The notes below the pieces were generated by a model. That model was not told the origin of the DNA. It saw only the letters and a list, made by a program, of their open reading frames with translations, and searched no databases. Both the position numbers and the translations under genes were made by a program. This document shows, piece by piece, positions 11,201-19,088 of a DNA stretch of 64,000 bases (its first letter is position 1; each line of letters begins with the position of its first letter). Source of the DNA: Prochlorococcus sp. AG-347-M23 (lineage in GTDB: Bacteria; Cyanobacteriota; Cyanobacteriia; PCC-6307; Cyanobiaceae); NCBI GenBank assembly GCA_003278855.1, contig QCCU01000001.1:124001-188000 (forward strand), in the 5' to 3' direction.

Positions 11201-11785
11201 CTAATTTAAACCAATTTCTTTTTTGAGGTAAGGGGACATAATTTTGGCAGCTTTACCTCTACTACCTAATTTATTTAATTGTGATTGTGAGAGCTCACCG
11301 TAAACACAGTTAGACTCTTTTACCCAAAAAATAGATTCGAATTCCCCGTTTGGATATTTGGGGTTCTTAAGAATTTCTCCCCAGCATATTCCTGTTGTAT
11401 CTTTAACTAAGTTTCCTGAGGGATCGCACAAAACCATGCAACTTATAAATCTTGCACTCCTATAAGGACTATCAGAAAGTTCATTAATTAATTTTTTAAT
11501 TTTCTCATCATTAGTTTTGGCATATCGAGCAGAATAAATTCCTGGCCGACCATCTAAAACATCTACTTCAAGACCCGAGTCATCAGCTAATGCCCAAGTT
11601 TTAGTTTCTAAAGCAGCTGCTTTTGCTTTTAGAAGTGCATTCTCAAAATATGTGTTTCCAGTCTCTTCGACATTTAAATATTCTGGTTGCTTCTGAACCT
11701 TTAAAGACAAAACATCCAGCATCTCTGAAATTTCAGATACTTTTCTTTGATTGCCACTAGCAATAGTTAGAACTGGAAGGTTCAA
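11201..11785 (-). CDS. rdgB: XTP/dITP diphosphatase, Ham1/RdgB family
   Basis: Removes non-canonical purine nucleotides (XTP, dITP, ITP) from the pool to protect DNA and RNA. It shows the family signature: the N-terminal TIASGNQRKVSEI substrate-binding motif, ALADDSGLEVDVLDGRPGIYSARYA in the middle, and a C-terminal SQLNKLGSRGKA. Length 194 is normal. It sits inside the carboxysome locus between csoS1D and csoS1 on the opposite strand; I see no functional reason for this beyond conserved gene order. Confidence 0.95.
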   Translation of the reverse strand: MNLPVLTIASGNQRKVSEISEMLDVLSLKVQKQPEYLNVEETGNTYFENALLKAKAAALETKTWALADDSGLEVDVLDGRPGIYSARYAKTNDEKIKKLINELSDSPYRSARFISCMVLCDPSGNLVKDTTGICWGEILKNPKYPNGEFESIFWVKESNCVYGELSQSQLNKLGSRGKAAKIMSPYLKKEIGLN

Positions 11786-11849
11786 AATAACAAATAAATT
11801 TATTGTGAATATTATCTTACTTCAAAGCTTGATACGGAGACAGGAAAGG

Positions 11850-11863
11850 TTGAACATTCCACA
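11850..11863 (+). repeat. Direct repeat copy 1 (TTGAACATTCCACA)
   Basis: This 14-base copy is identical to the one at 12081-12094. It is followed after 5 bases by GTAGACA; at copy 2 the same 7-mer follows after 11 bases and directly abuts the csoS1 ATG. Confidence 0.8.
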
Positions 11864-12080
11864 CCTGTGTAGACAGGGCCTGCCTCGTACGGAAATAACA
11901 TAATGTAAATTTTTTCTTAACACAACAGTATGTTTTGATGCACTAACTAATTTGCATAAGTATTGACATATCAATAGTACCAAGGGTGATAAGTTTAACT
12001 TATGAATGATAGAAAAAACATTAATGGAGATTTTGTCGAAAACGCTTGACTTATAAGTACTTAATGAAGCATTCTTCGAA

Positions 12081-12094
12081 TTGAACATTCCACA
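12081..12094 (+). repeat. Direct repeat copy 2 (TTGAACATTCCACA) before csoS1
   Basis: The second copy ends 18 bases before the csoS1 ATG. Between it and the ATG lies TTTAGTA twice in tandem, then GACA. It may be part of the csoS1 translation leader or promoter. Confidence 0.8.
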
Positions 12095-12112
12095 TTTAGT
12101 ATTTAGTAGACA

Positions 12113-12424
12113 ATGGCTACAGAAACAATGGGTATCGCTCTCGGCATGATCGAGACACGCGGACTTGTACCTGCAATCGAAGCAGCAGACGCAATGACAA
12201 AGGCAGCAGAAGTTCGCCTTATTGGTCGTGAATTCGTAGGTGGCGGTTATGTCACAGTATTAGTTAGAGGCGAAACAGGCGCAGTTAACGCAGCTGTAAG
12301 AGCTGGTGCTGATGCTTGTGAAAGAGTTGGTGACGGTTTAGTTGCAGCTCACATTATTGCTCGTCCTCATAGAGAAGTTGAACCTGCTCTTGGTAACGGT
12401 GAATTTCTTGGTCAAAAGGACTAA
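12113..12424 (+). CDS. csoS1: Major alpha-carboxysome shell hexamer protein CsoS1
   Basis: A single-BMC-domain protein (103 residues) whose hexamers tile the carboxysome shell facets. It starts MATETMGIALGMIETRGL and has the VRGETGAVNAAVRAGADA helix and the RPHREVEPAL C-terminal motif. Codon usage is visibly richer in GCA/GCT/GGT than in neighbours, as expected of a highly expressed gene. It is the first gene of the csoS1-rbcL-rbcS-csoS2-csoSCA-csoS4A-csoS4B operon. Only this one classical csoS1 paralogue is visible here. Confidence 0.98.
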   Translation: MATETMGIALGMIETRGLVPAIEAADAMTKAAEVRLIGREFVGGGYVTVLVRGETGAVNAAVRAGADACERVGDGLVAAHIIARPHREVEPALGNGEFLGQKD

Positions 12425-12433
12425 TTAAGTAAA

Positions 12434-12453
12434 GCAAAATTTGTAAATTTTGC
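12434..12453 (+). terminator. Hairpin between csoS1 and rbcL
   Basis: The perfect inverted repeat GCAAAATT / AATTTTGC has a 4-base loop and begins 9 bases after the csoS1 stop. There is no clean T-run after it, so partial termination or an mRNA processing/stability element is more likely than full termination. Confidence 0.5.
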
Positions 12454-12493
12454 ACAATAATTATTTTCCCTACACAGACCTAAATTTATCCTT

Positions 12494-13909
12494 ATGAGTA
12501 AGAAGTATGATGCAGGGGTAAAGGAGTACAGAGATACCTACTGGACTCCTGAATATGTACCCCTAGACACCGATTTATTAGCCTGTTTCAAATGTACAGG
12601 TCAAGAAGGTGTTCCCAGAGAAGAAGTTGCAGCAGCTGTTGCCGCTGAATCTTCAACAGGTACTTGGTCAACAGTTTGGTCCGAGTTACTTACAGATTTA
12701 GAATTTTATAAAGGACGTTGTTATCGAATCGAAGACGTTCCTGGAGATCCTGAAGCTTTTTATGCTTTTATTGCATATCCTTTAGATCTTTTTGAAGAAG
12801 GTTCTATTACAAACGTATTAACATCTCTAGTAGGAAACGTTTTTGGATTTAAAGCTCTAAGACACTTACGTCTAGAAGATATTAGATTCCCAATCGCTTT
12901 CATCAAAACTTGCGGCGGTCCACCAAATGGAATCGTAGTTGAAAGAGATCGTCTAAACAAATATGGAAGACCTCTTCTTGGTTGTACCATTAAACCTAAA
13001 TTAGGATTGTCTGGTAAAAACTATGGTCGAGTTGTATATGAGTGCCTTAGAGGTGGTCTTGATTTAACGAAGGATGACGAGAATATAAACTCTCAGCCAT
13101 TCCAACGTTGGAGAGAAAGATTTGAGTTTGTTGCAGAAGCAGTTAAACTTGCTCAACGAGAAACTGGAGAAGTTAAAGGTCACTATCTAAACTGTACTGC
13201 TAACACTCCTGAAGAACTCTACGAAAGAGCTGAATTTGCAAAAGAGCTAGATATGCCAATCATCATGCATGATTATATAACTGGTGGTTTTACTGCAAAT
13301 ACTGGATTAGCAAACTGGTGTCGTAAAAATGGCATGCTTCTTCATATTCATAGAGCGATGCATGCTGTTATTGATAGACATCCAAAACACGGTATCCATT
13401 TCAGGGTTCTAGCAAAATGTTTGAGACTCTCCGGAGGAGATCAATTACATACTGGAACAGTTGTTGGAAAACTAGAAGGTGATCGTCAAACAACTCTTGG
13501 TTACATAGACAACTTAAGAGAGTCATTTGTTCCTGAAGATAGATCAAGAGGTAACTTCTTTGATCAAGATTGGGGTTCAATGCCAGGAGTATTTGCAGTC
13601 GCATCAGGTGGTATTCACGTATGGCATATGCCTGCACTCTTAGCAATTTTTGGAGATGATTCTTGTCTTCAGTTCGGTGGAGGAACACATGGTCATCCAT
13701 GGGGTTCAGCCGCTGGAGCTGCAGCTAACAGAGTTGCTTTAGAAGCTTGTGTAAAAGCACGTAATGCTGGTCGCGAAATCGAAAAAGAGAGTAGAGACAT
13801 TCTTATGGAAGCTGCTAAGCATAGTCCTGAATTAGCTATTGCTCTAGAAACTTGGAAGGAAATTAAGTTTGAGTTTGACACTGTCGACAAGCTTGATGTT
13901 CAGGGTTAA
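12494..13909 (+). CDS. rbcL: RuBisCO large subunit, form IA (RbcL/CbbL)
   Basis: Fixes CO2 onto ribulose-1,5-bisphosphate inside the carboxysome. The active-site Lys167 and Lys169 lie in GCTIKPKLG, and the carbamylated Lys193 in [10 protein letters not shown]. Loop 6 ([11 protein letters not shown]) is intact. Length 471 and the company of csoS genes identify the proteobacterial-type form IA enzyme, held by alpha-cyanobacteria and thought to have been gained by ancient lateral transfer. It follows csoS1 by 69 bases and precedes rbcS by 89 bases; both gaps hold hairpins. Confidence 0.99.
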   Translation: MSKKYDAGVKEYRDTYWTPEYVPLDTDLLACFKCTGQEGVPREEVAAAVAAESSTGTWSTVWSELLTDLEFYKGRCYRIEDVPGDPEAFYAFIAYPLDLFEEGSITNVLTSLVGNVFGFKALRHLRLEDIRFPIAFIKTCGGPPNGIVVERDRLNKYGRPLLGCTIKPKLGLSGKNYGRVVYECLRGGLDLTKDDENINSQPFQRWRERFEFVAEAVKLAQRETGEVKGHYLNCTANTPEELYERAEFAKELDMPIIMHDYITGGFTANTGLANWCRKNGMLLHIHRAMHAVIDRHPKHGIHFRVLAKCLRLSGGDQLHTGTVVGKLEGDRQTTLGYIDNLRESFVPEDRSRGNFFDQDWGSMPGVFAVASGGIHVWHMPALLAIFGDDSCLQFGGGTHGHPWGSAAGAAANRVALEACVKARNAGREIEKESRDILMEAAKHSPELAIALETWKEIKFEFDTVDKLDVQG

Positions 13910-13923
13910 CTCAAGTTTCGGAA

Positions 13924-13946
13924 TTGAGGAGATTTATTCTCCTCAA
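13924..13946 (+). terminator. Hairpin 1 between rbcL and rbcS
   Basis: A perfect 9-bp stem (TTGAGGAGA / TCTCCTCAA) with a 5-base loop, 15 bases after the rbcL stop and not followed by a T-run. An upstream CTCAA (13910-13914) could compete for the left arm. It is a probable RNA processing or stability element. Confidence 0.55.
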
Positions 13947-13958
13947 ACTTATTAAAAT

Positions 13959-13972
13959 CTCGTTTTTACGAG
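13959..13972 (+). other. Hairpin 2 between rbcL and rbcS
   Basis: A short 5-bp stem (CTCGT / ACGAG) with a TTTT loop, 26 bases before the rbcS start. It is small but falls right after the stronger hairpin. Confidence 0.35.
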
Positions 13973-13998
13973 TAATTTCATTCACATTTTGATTAATT

Positions 13999-14340
13999 AT
14001 GCCTTTCCAGAGCACAGTAAGCGACTATCAAACAGTTGCAACCCTGGAAACATTCGGTTTTTTACCACCGATGACCCAGGAAGAAATATATGACCAAATT
14101 GCGTACATAATTGCTCAAGGTTGGAGTCCTGTTATTGAGCATGTTCATCCTAGTGGATGTATGCAAACTTATTGGTCTTATTGGAAACTCCCATTTTTTG
14201 GGGAAAAAGATCTTAACTTGATCGTGAGCGAATTAGAGGCATGCCATAGAGCATACCCTGATCATCATGTAAGAATCATCGGATACGATGCTTACACTCA
14301 AAGTCAAGGAACAGCTTTTGTAGTTTTCCAAGGACGTTAA
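13999..14340 (+). CDS. rbcS: RuBisCO small subunit, form IA (RbcS/CbbS)
   Basis: The small subunit that caps the L8S8 RuBisCO. It has the conserved TFGFLPPMTQEEI start, the WSPVIEH strand and the MQTYWSYWKLPFFG segment, and ends FVVFQGR. Length 113 is normal for form IA. It is cotranscribed with rbcL. A strong terminator-like hairpin begins 22 bases after its stop, separating it from csoS2. Confidence 0.98.
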   Translation: MPFQSTVSDYQTVATLETFGFLPPMTQEEIYDQIAYIIAQGWSPVIEHVHPSGCMQTYWSYWKLPFFGEKDLNLIVSELEACHRAYPDHHVRIIGYDAYTQSQGTAFVVFQGR

Positions 14341-14362
14341 AGCTACTTATCGTAGTTAATAT

Positions 14363-14396
14363 CTTTCTCCAAAAAAATGTTTTGGAGAAAGTTTTT
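14363..14396 (+). terminator. Intrinsic terminator-like hairpin between rbcS and csoS2
   Basis: A perfect 12-bp stem (CTTTCTCCAAAA at 14363-14374, TTTTGGAGAAAG at 14380-14391) with a 5-base loop, followed by TTTTT (14392-14396). This is the best intrinsic terminator in the window. As csoS2 and later genes follow directly, it probably works as a leaky terminator or as a processing site that protects the abundant rbcLS message. Confidence 0.8.
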
Positions 14397-14421
14397 CAAA
14401 AGAGTTTCACATTTGAAGATT

Positions 14422-16710
14422 ATGTCAAAAAAAACCAGTAGAGAGATTGCACTAGAAAGAAGAAAGGCGATGAGTGATAGCGGTAAAAAAGCCGCTGCTT
14501 ATTCTTCAACTACCAAAGATAGAGTTCGATCTTCTCAAGATATACAGATTTCTGGGACTCAGTCTTCTCATAATAATATTTCTAAACCAGCTACAAAACA
14601 TATTCCAAAAACTCAAGTAAACAGAAATTCTTCAACAACTTTATCTAGTAAAGAGTTAGTAATAGAGAGAAGAAAAGCAATGTCTACCCATGGGAAATCA
14701 GCTATAACTTCATCTGATAGAACCCGTACTGATGTTAAAAAAGAAAGTCCTGTAAACACAGTTAAAACTACCACAAGCGAAAATCAAGAAGTTCAAAATT
14801 CACATAATACAGAAATTAAAACATCAAAACCAAACGTTAAAAGAAGAATTAATCAGAAGAGAAAGCCTATTACTAATACAAGTAGAGATATTGTTTTAGC
14901 GAGAAGAGAAGCTCAATCTAAACATGGTAAATCAGCAACTAAACAAAATACTAGTGCCGCTTCCTTAGCTAGAAGGGGAGACCCAGATTTAAGTAGTAGA
15001 GAAATTTCTCAGAGAGTGAGAGAGCTAAGAAGTAAAACTGGTGCCACAGGCAAAAAAGGTAATGGTAAATGTAGACCATGTGGTCCAAATAAAAATGGTG
15101 CCAAACAAAATATTGCAGATGCTAGCTGGAAAGTTGGTAAAAGTGAAACTGATTCAGGTCAAATAGTTACTGGAACTCAAGCTAATAGATCTGTAAAAAC
15201 TACAGGTAATGAAGCAAGTACATGCAGAACTGTAACTGGTACCCAATATATGGGATCAGAAGTTATTGATCAATTTTGTCAAGATAGACCAAGTTATAAA
15301 CAACCACTTAGATCTACTGTTACCTCTACAACATCAGGTAATAAAGTAACTGGAAATGAAGTTGGTAGATCTGATAGGGTTACAGGCGATGAGCCAGGAA
15401 CTTGTAAAAACCTTACAGGTACTGAATATGTATCTTCTAATCAGTCACAGAAGTATTGTGGTGATGTCCCAAAAAATCCTTCAAAGGTTAAACACAGCAC
15501 TACAACCGATGGATTAAAAGTATCTGGATCACTTCCTGGTAGATCAACCCTAGTTACTGGAGATGAATCAGGTTCTGGACAACAATTAACTGGAGATCAA
15601 TATCTTGGCTCTGAGCCAAATCCAAAAGGTAAAGCATTTGAAAAAGTAGGCAGTTACAACACTCTTAATGGGAATAATGTAACTGGTACAGGGGTTGGAA
15701 GATCAGACCATATGACAGGCAATGAACATGGGAGTTGTAAGAATGTAACTGGCGATGAGTACATAGGATCTCAACAATATGAGAAGTTTTGCGGTTCAAA
15801 ACCAAAACCAGAAGCCAGAAAAGTAGGTTTAAGCCTTTCTTCAAAGTCAAATTTAATAAGCGGCACTATGACAGGAAGATCAGAAATAGTAACTGGAGAT
15901 GAACCAGGTTCATGCAAAGTGTTAACAGGAACACCATACGCAGGCCTAGATCAGATTAATGAAAATTGTAGTACTGTGATTTCAGAAGATATGAAATCCC
16001 GAGCAACAGTTAATTCTGGAAATAATTCAAATGCCAGACTTACAGGACAGCAACCAGGAATTGGCGGAGTAATGACAGGTGCTAAGAAAGGTGCTTGTAA
16101 AAATCTAACAGGTACTCCCTATGTTGGTGGAGATCAGCTCTCACAAGCTTGTGATAATCCTCCACATGATGCGGCTTATGCGAATCCGGAAAAGTCGGCA
16201 GCTAACTCTTGGAACGAATTCTCTGTTAAATCTCCATCAAGAGATAAATATTCTGAAAAAAATACTCAAGGAGTTACAGGTAATGAATATGAAAATGGTT
16301 CAAAGGTAACAGGGCCTTTTGATATGGCAGTTGATAAGGTCACTGGCACTGAAAAATTTAGATTTGAACCGAATAAAAATATTACTTATAAACAAAAAAT
16401 GGAAATTGAAGAGGCAGACCGTGCTGCAAAAACACCAGAAAAAAGAGTCGCATCAAGGATTACTGGTGAAGGTCAATCAGTAGGAAACGTAACTGGTGAT
16501 GATTGGGATCGCGGCGATAAGGTAACAGGTACAGAGGGAGCTTCTTCTAGAAAGAGAAATCCATCAAGAGCAGGATTCATGAGCGCAATGCCCCCTATGG
16601 ATGTTAAAAGAAATGAGGAAACAGAAAAACCAGATTTCTTGATAACTGGATCTAGTGGAAATACTCGTGAAGGACAACTTGTTACCTTTTCAGGTGGTGC
16701 AAGAGGTTAA
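14422..16710 (+). CDS. csoS2: Carboxysome assembly scaffold protein CsoS2
   Basis: An intrinsically disordered scaffold that links RuBisCO to the shell. Three N-terminal repeats of the SREIALERRKAMS type bind RuBisCO (first at residue 6). Six middle repeats of VTG-motif triplets follow, about 58 residues apart, then a C-terminal shell-anchoring region ending VTFSGGARG. Five middle repeats carry the paired Cys or a single end Cys; the third (about 15505-15630) has none. I start at ATG 14422 (MSKKTSREI), the usual family N-terminus; the in-frame ATG at 14377 lies in the loop of the upstream terminator hairpin and is unlikely. This gives 762 residues. Confidence 0.93.
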   Translation: MSKKTSREIALERRKAMSDSGKKAAAYSSTTKDRVRSSQDIQISGTQSSHNNISKPATKHIPKTQVNRNSSTTLSSKELVIERRKAMSTHGKSAITSSDRTRTDVKKESPVNTVKTTTSENQEVQNSHNTEIKTSKPNVKRRINQKRKPITNTSRDIVLARREAQSKHGKSATKQNTSAASLARRGDPDLSSREISQRVRELRSKTGATGKKGNGKCRPCGPNKNGAKQNIADASWKVGKSETDSGQIVTGTQANRSVKTTGNEASTCRTVTGTQYMGSEVIDQFCQDRPSYKQPLRSTVTSTTSGNKVTGNEVGRSDRVTGDEPGTCKNLTGTEYVSSNQSQKYCGDVPKNPSKVKHSTTTDGLKVSGSLPGRSTLVTGDESGSGQQLTGDQYLGSEPNPKGKAFEKVGSYNTLNGNNVTGTGVGRSDHMTGNEHGSCKNVTGDEYIGSQQYEKFCGSKPKPEARKVGLSLSSKSNLISGTMTGRSEIVTGDEPGSCKVLTGTPYAGLDQINENCSTVISEDMKSRATVNSGNNSNARLTGQQPGIGGVMTGAKKGACKNLTGTPYVGGDQLSQACDNPPHDAAYANPEKSAANSWNEFSVKSPSRDKYSEKNTQGVTGNEYENGSKVTGPFDMAVDKVTGTEKFRFEPNKNITYKQKMEIEEADRAAKTPEKRVASRITGEGQSVGNVTGDDWDRGDKVTGTEGASSRKRNPSRAGFMSAMPPMDVKRNEETEKPDFLITGSSGNTREGQLVTFSGGARG

Positions 16711-16717
16711 GTAAATA

Positions 16718-18247
16718 ATGCCTTTAAGAGGACTGGCTAAAGCCAAGAACTTCACATTGGGGCCAACAGCTCCAATGAAAACTTTTACTGAAAATGTCCA
16801 TACGCAAAGTAAAGAATCAAATAATTTCCGAAATTCTGGAAAGTCTCATAAATTAACCAATAATATCCAAAATGAAAATCTATTTAGGTATGAAAGCAAA
16901 ATAAAAAGTGATTTTGATGAAATTGTTCCAACTCTCAAGGAAATTGCTCGAATTCAACATCACGAAGATTTTATAAATAAGGCACAGAAAATATCAAGAA
17001 AAAATTTGGGAATAGATTTACCCCTACATGTATTAGATAAATCTTGGGTTAAACCTCTTGATATGAGAGCTTTATATGCATGGTGTGCTTTCAAACAGCA
17101 TGAGAAACTAAGCGACAATTTTTTTAACAATGATCCACTTGAAGGTGCCGCTGGAAGTAGGGATGCGGAAGACTTTGAAAAATTCCTCTTAGATTGTGGA
17201 ATACATTTACTTGATATAACTCCTTGTTCAGATGGAAGATTAGCTCATTCAGTTGCTTATGTAATGAGAATACCTTTTAGTTCAGTAAGAAGAAGATCCC
17301 ATGCTGGAGCACTGTTTGATATTGAAAATACCGTTAATCGATGGGTAAAAACTGAACATAAAAGATATAGAGAGAATGTTCCTAATGAAGCTCATAAAGA
17401 TACCAGGTACTTAAAAGTTGTAACTTATCACTTTAGTTCAGTAGATCCTTTGCATCAGGGATGCGCAGCTCATGGGAGTAATGACGAGTTAGCTGCAGCA
17501 GAAGGTAGAAATAAATTATATGCTTTCAAAGAGGCTGTAGAGAATAGCTTTTGCTGCGGAGCTTCTGTGGATTTAATGTTAATTGGACTTGATACAGACA
17601 CTGATTCATTAAAAATACATTTATCAACTAGCGATGGCGCTATAGATTTAGAAAAAACTATTTCTACATTAGAAATTTATAATTCAACAATAAATTTCTC
17701 AAGAGAGGATGCAGAAAGAGAAATTTGCCAGACAATTTCTAAGCAATCTTCAAAAGATAAACTCAGTGGACTGGAAAAATTTACGTATAAATTAATTGTC
17801 AATAATATTTCTCAAATTGATTATGTTAAGAGTTTTCATAATGGTTCTTATAAAGATATTGGACATGCAGAGAGGTTTATTGGAGTAGGTATAGGTTTCA
17901 AAGAAGTACATCTCAGGAATTTAACTTATTTTGCTCATTTAGATACAGTCGAAGAAGGGGCTCCAGATTTAGATGTAGGAGTGAAGATTTTTACTGGATT
18001 AAATGTTTCTCAAGATCTACCTATTCCGGTAGTAATAAGATTTGATTACTCTGGAAAAGTCCCCGGCGCAAAAGAGAGGGCAATAAATGATTGTGAAAGA
18101 GTTAATAATGCGATATCAATTAGATATAAAAATTTAGTTGATCAAGGGTTGTTACACACTTGCTCTACTATTAGAGATAGGGACAACATTCATTCCGCCC
18201 AAATTATTGGAATGTCTTTAGATAAAAAAACAGAGGAGGCTCACTAA
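16718..18247 (+). CDS. csoSCA: Carboxysomal carbonic anhydrase CsoSCA (CsoS3)
   Basis: Converts bicarbonate to CO2 inside the carboxysome; a divergent beta-class (once called epsilon) carbonic anhydrase. Zinc ligands are visible as Cys170 (PCSDGR), His238 (TYHFS) and Cys249 (GCAAHG); the spacing of 68 and 11 residues follows the Halothiobacillus enzyme. Asp172-Arg174 form the catalytic dyad. The N-terminal ~60 residues are disordered, in a region that in homologues binds RuBisCO. The C-terminal domain is the degenerate second half. Length 509 is usual. It lies 7 bases after csoS2. Confidence 0.96.
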   Translation: MPLRGLAKAKNFTLGPTAPMKTFTENVHTQSKESNNFRNSGKSHKLTNNIQNENLFRYESKIKSDFDEIVPTLKEIARIQHHEDFINKAQKISRKNLGIDLPLHVLDKSWVKPLDMRALYAWCAFKQHEKLSDNFFNNDPLEGAAGSRDAEDFEKFLLDCGIHLLDITPCSDGRLAHSVAYVMRIPFSSVRRRSHAGALFDIENTVNRWVKTEHKRYRENVPNEAHKDTRYLKVVTYHFSSVDPLHQGCAAHGSNDELAAAEGRNKLYAFKEAVENSFCCGASVDLMLIGLDTDTDSLKIHLSTSDGAIDLEKTISTLEIYNSTINFSREDAEREICQTISKQSSKDKLSGLEKFTYKLIVNNISQIDYVKSFHNGSYKDIGHAERFIGVGIGFKEVHLRNLTYFAHLDTVEEGAPDLDVGVKIFTGLNVSQDLPIPVVIRFDYSGKVPGAKERAINDCERVNNAISIRYKNLVDQGLLHTCSTIRDRDNIHSAQIIGMSLDKKTEEAH

Positions 18248-18249
18248 TT

Positions 18250-18501
18250 ATGTTAATTTGCAAGGTTGTAAAACCACTTGTTTCTACCAATAGGATTCCT
18301 GGTTTTGAACATAAACATCTGCAGGTTGTATTAGATGGTTCTTCAAGTAAAGTTGCAGTTGATGCTGTTGGCTGTAAGCCAGGAGATTGGGTTATTTGTG
18401 TTGGAAGTTCTGCAGCTAGGGAAGCAGCGGGAAGTAAATCATATCCAAGCGATTTAACGATTGTTGGAATAATTGATCATTGGGATCCTGACAAGTCATA
18501 A
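18250..18501 (+). CDS. csoS4A: Carboxysome vertex pentamer protein CsoS4A
   Basis: A bacterial-microcompartment vertex (BMV, EutN/CcmL) protein. Pentamers close the twelve corners of the icosahedral shell. It has the IGVxx-like fold start MLICKVVKPLVSTNR, the HKHLQVVLD strand and the GDWVICVGSSAAR core. At 83 residues it is normal. A strong Shine-Dalgarno, GAGGAGG, lies at 18233-18239 inside the csoSCA tail; the genes are 2 bases apart, so translation may be coupled. Confidence 0.96.
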   Translation: MLICKVVKPLVSTNRIPGFEHKHLQVVLDGSSSKVAVDAVGCKPGDWVICVGSSAAREAAGSKSYPSDLTIVGIIDHWDPDKS

Positions 18502-18519
18502 AAAAGGAGGATATAAATT

Positions 18520-18768
18520 GTGGAAATTATGAAGGTACTTGGAAGGATGGTATGCACTCAAAGAGTCGCTGGCTTAGGTCATATGAATTTACGAATTTTA
18601 GAAAATAATAAAGGAAAGAAAGTAGTTGCTGTTGATCCAGTTGGAGCAAGAGAAGGTAACTGGGTTTTTACTTCTAGTGGCTCTGCCGCTAGATTTGCAT
18701 GCCCTAATCCAGAAGTTCAAACCGATTTAACAATTGGAGGTATTATTGATTATTGGGAGATTGACTAA
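18520..18768 (+). CDS. csoS4B: Carboxysome vertex pentamer protein CsoS4B
   Basis: The second BMV pentamer of the shell, paralogous to CsoS4A (shared GxxNL/HLR strand and the GSAAR core). A GTG start at 18520 is chosen because a full AAGGAGG Shine-Dalgarno (18504-18510) sits 9 bases upstream; the ATG three codons later is the alternative. Length 82. It is the last shell gene; the assembly factor gene follows after 74 bases. Confidence 0.95.
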   Translation: MEIMKVLGRMVCTQRVAGLGHMNLRILENNKGKKVVAVDPVGAREGNWVFTSSGSAARFACPNPEVQTDLTIGGIIDYWEID

Positions 18769-18842
18769 AAATTTTAACTTCAAAAATTTATTGAGAAACT
18801 TTATTAAAGGTATAGTGTAATTAGTCTTGAATAAATAATTTA

Positions 18843-19082
18843 ATGTGGAATGAAAGAGAATCACCTTTGAGGATTGAAAAAAGATTTGAATTTAAACAGT
18901 ACTCAAAAATTAGTAAATTCATGGAGAAAATTGAGAAATTATGTAAAGAAAGAGATATCTATCCAAATATCAGCTTCGGTAAGAATTTTGTAAGTCTTTC
19001 AATTTTTTTAGATAATAAAGAAATATCAGACATGGAAAAAGACTTTTCAAAGGATATTGATAAATATTATTTAGAAGATTAG
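18843..19082 (+). CDS. Alpha-carboxysome RuBisCO assembly factor, PCD-like (acRAF)
   Basis: A 79-residue protein at the end of the cso operon, in the position and of the size of the pterin-4a-carbinolamine-dehydratase-like fold that acts as the alpha-carboxysome RuBisCO assembly factor. The sequence shows the alternating strand-helix-strand layout (RIEKRFEF strand, KISKFMEKIEKLCKE helix, NISFGKNFVSLSIFL strands). The PCD active-site His pair is not present, in line with a chaperone rather than an enzyme. The assignment rests mostly on gene order and length. Confidence 0.75.
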   Translation: MWNERESPLRIEKRFEFKQYSKISKFMEKIEKLCKERDIYPNISFGKNFVSLSIFLDNKEISDMEKDFSKDIDKYYLED

Positions 19083-19088
19083 TCCTTT

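Larger units (their letters stand above)
11786..12112 (+). promoter_or_regulatory. 327-base gap upstream of csoS1: promoter region with GC-rich foldable island
   Basis: No credible gene lies here. Bases 11831-11893 are over half G+C by hand count (34 of 63) in an otherwise AT-rich gap. They contain ACAGG (11840-11844), CCTGT (11864-11868) and ACAGG (11873-11877), so the middle element can pair with either neighbour. TTGAACATTCCACA occurs at 11850-11863 and again at 12081-12094, just before csoS1, and both copies are followed by GTAGACA. A TTGACA box lies near 11963-11968 and a TATAAG box near 12051. No Shine-Dalgarno precedes csoS1. Promoter placement is inference. Confidence 0.5.

Noticed and set aside
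11822..12088. An 88-codon open frame on the minus strand in the csoS1 upstream gap
   Set aside because: The product is Cys/Leu/Ser-rich with no recognisable domain. It covers the csoS1 promoter and the repeat copies and has no ribosome site; chance frame.
13401..13700. Minus-strand frame of 99 codons inside rbcL
   Set aside because: It is a mirror of the conserved rbcL coding sequence with no independent support.
14377..14421. N-terminal 15-codon extension of csoS2
   Set aside because: It starts in the loop of a strong terminator hairpin and precedes the conserved N-terminus.
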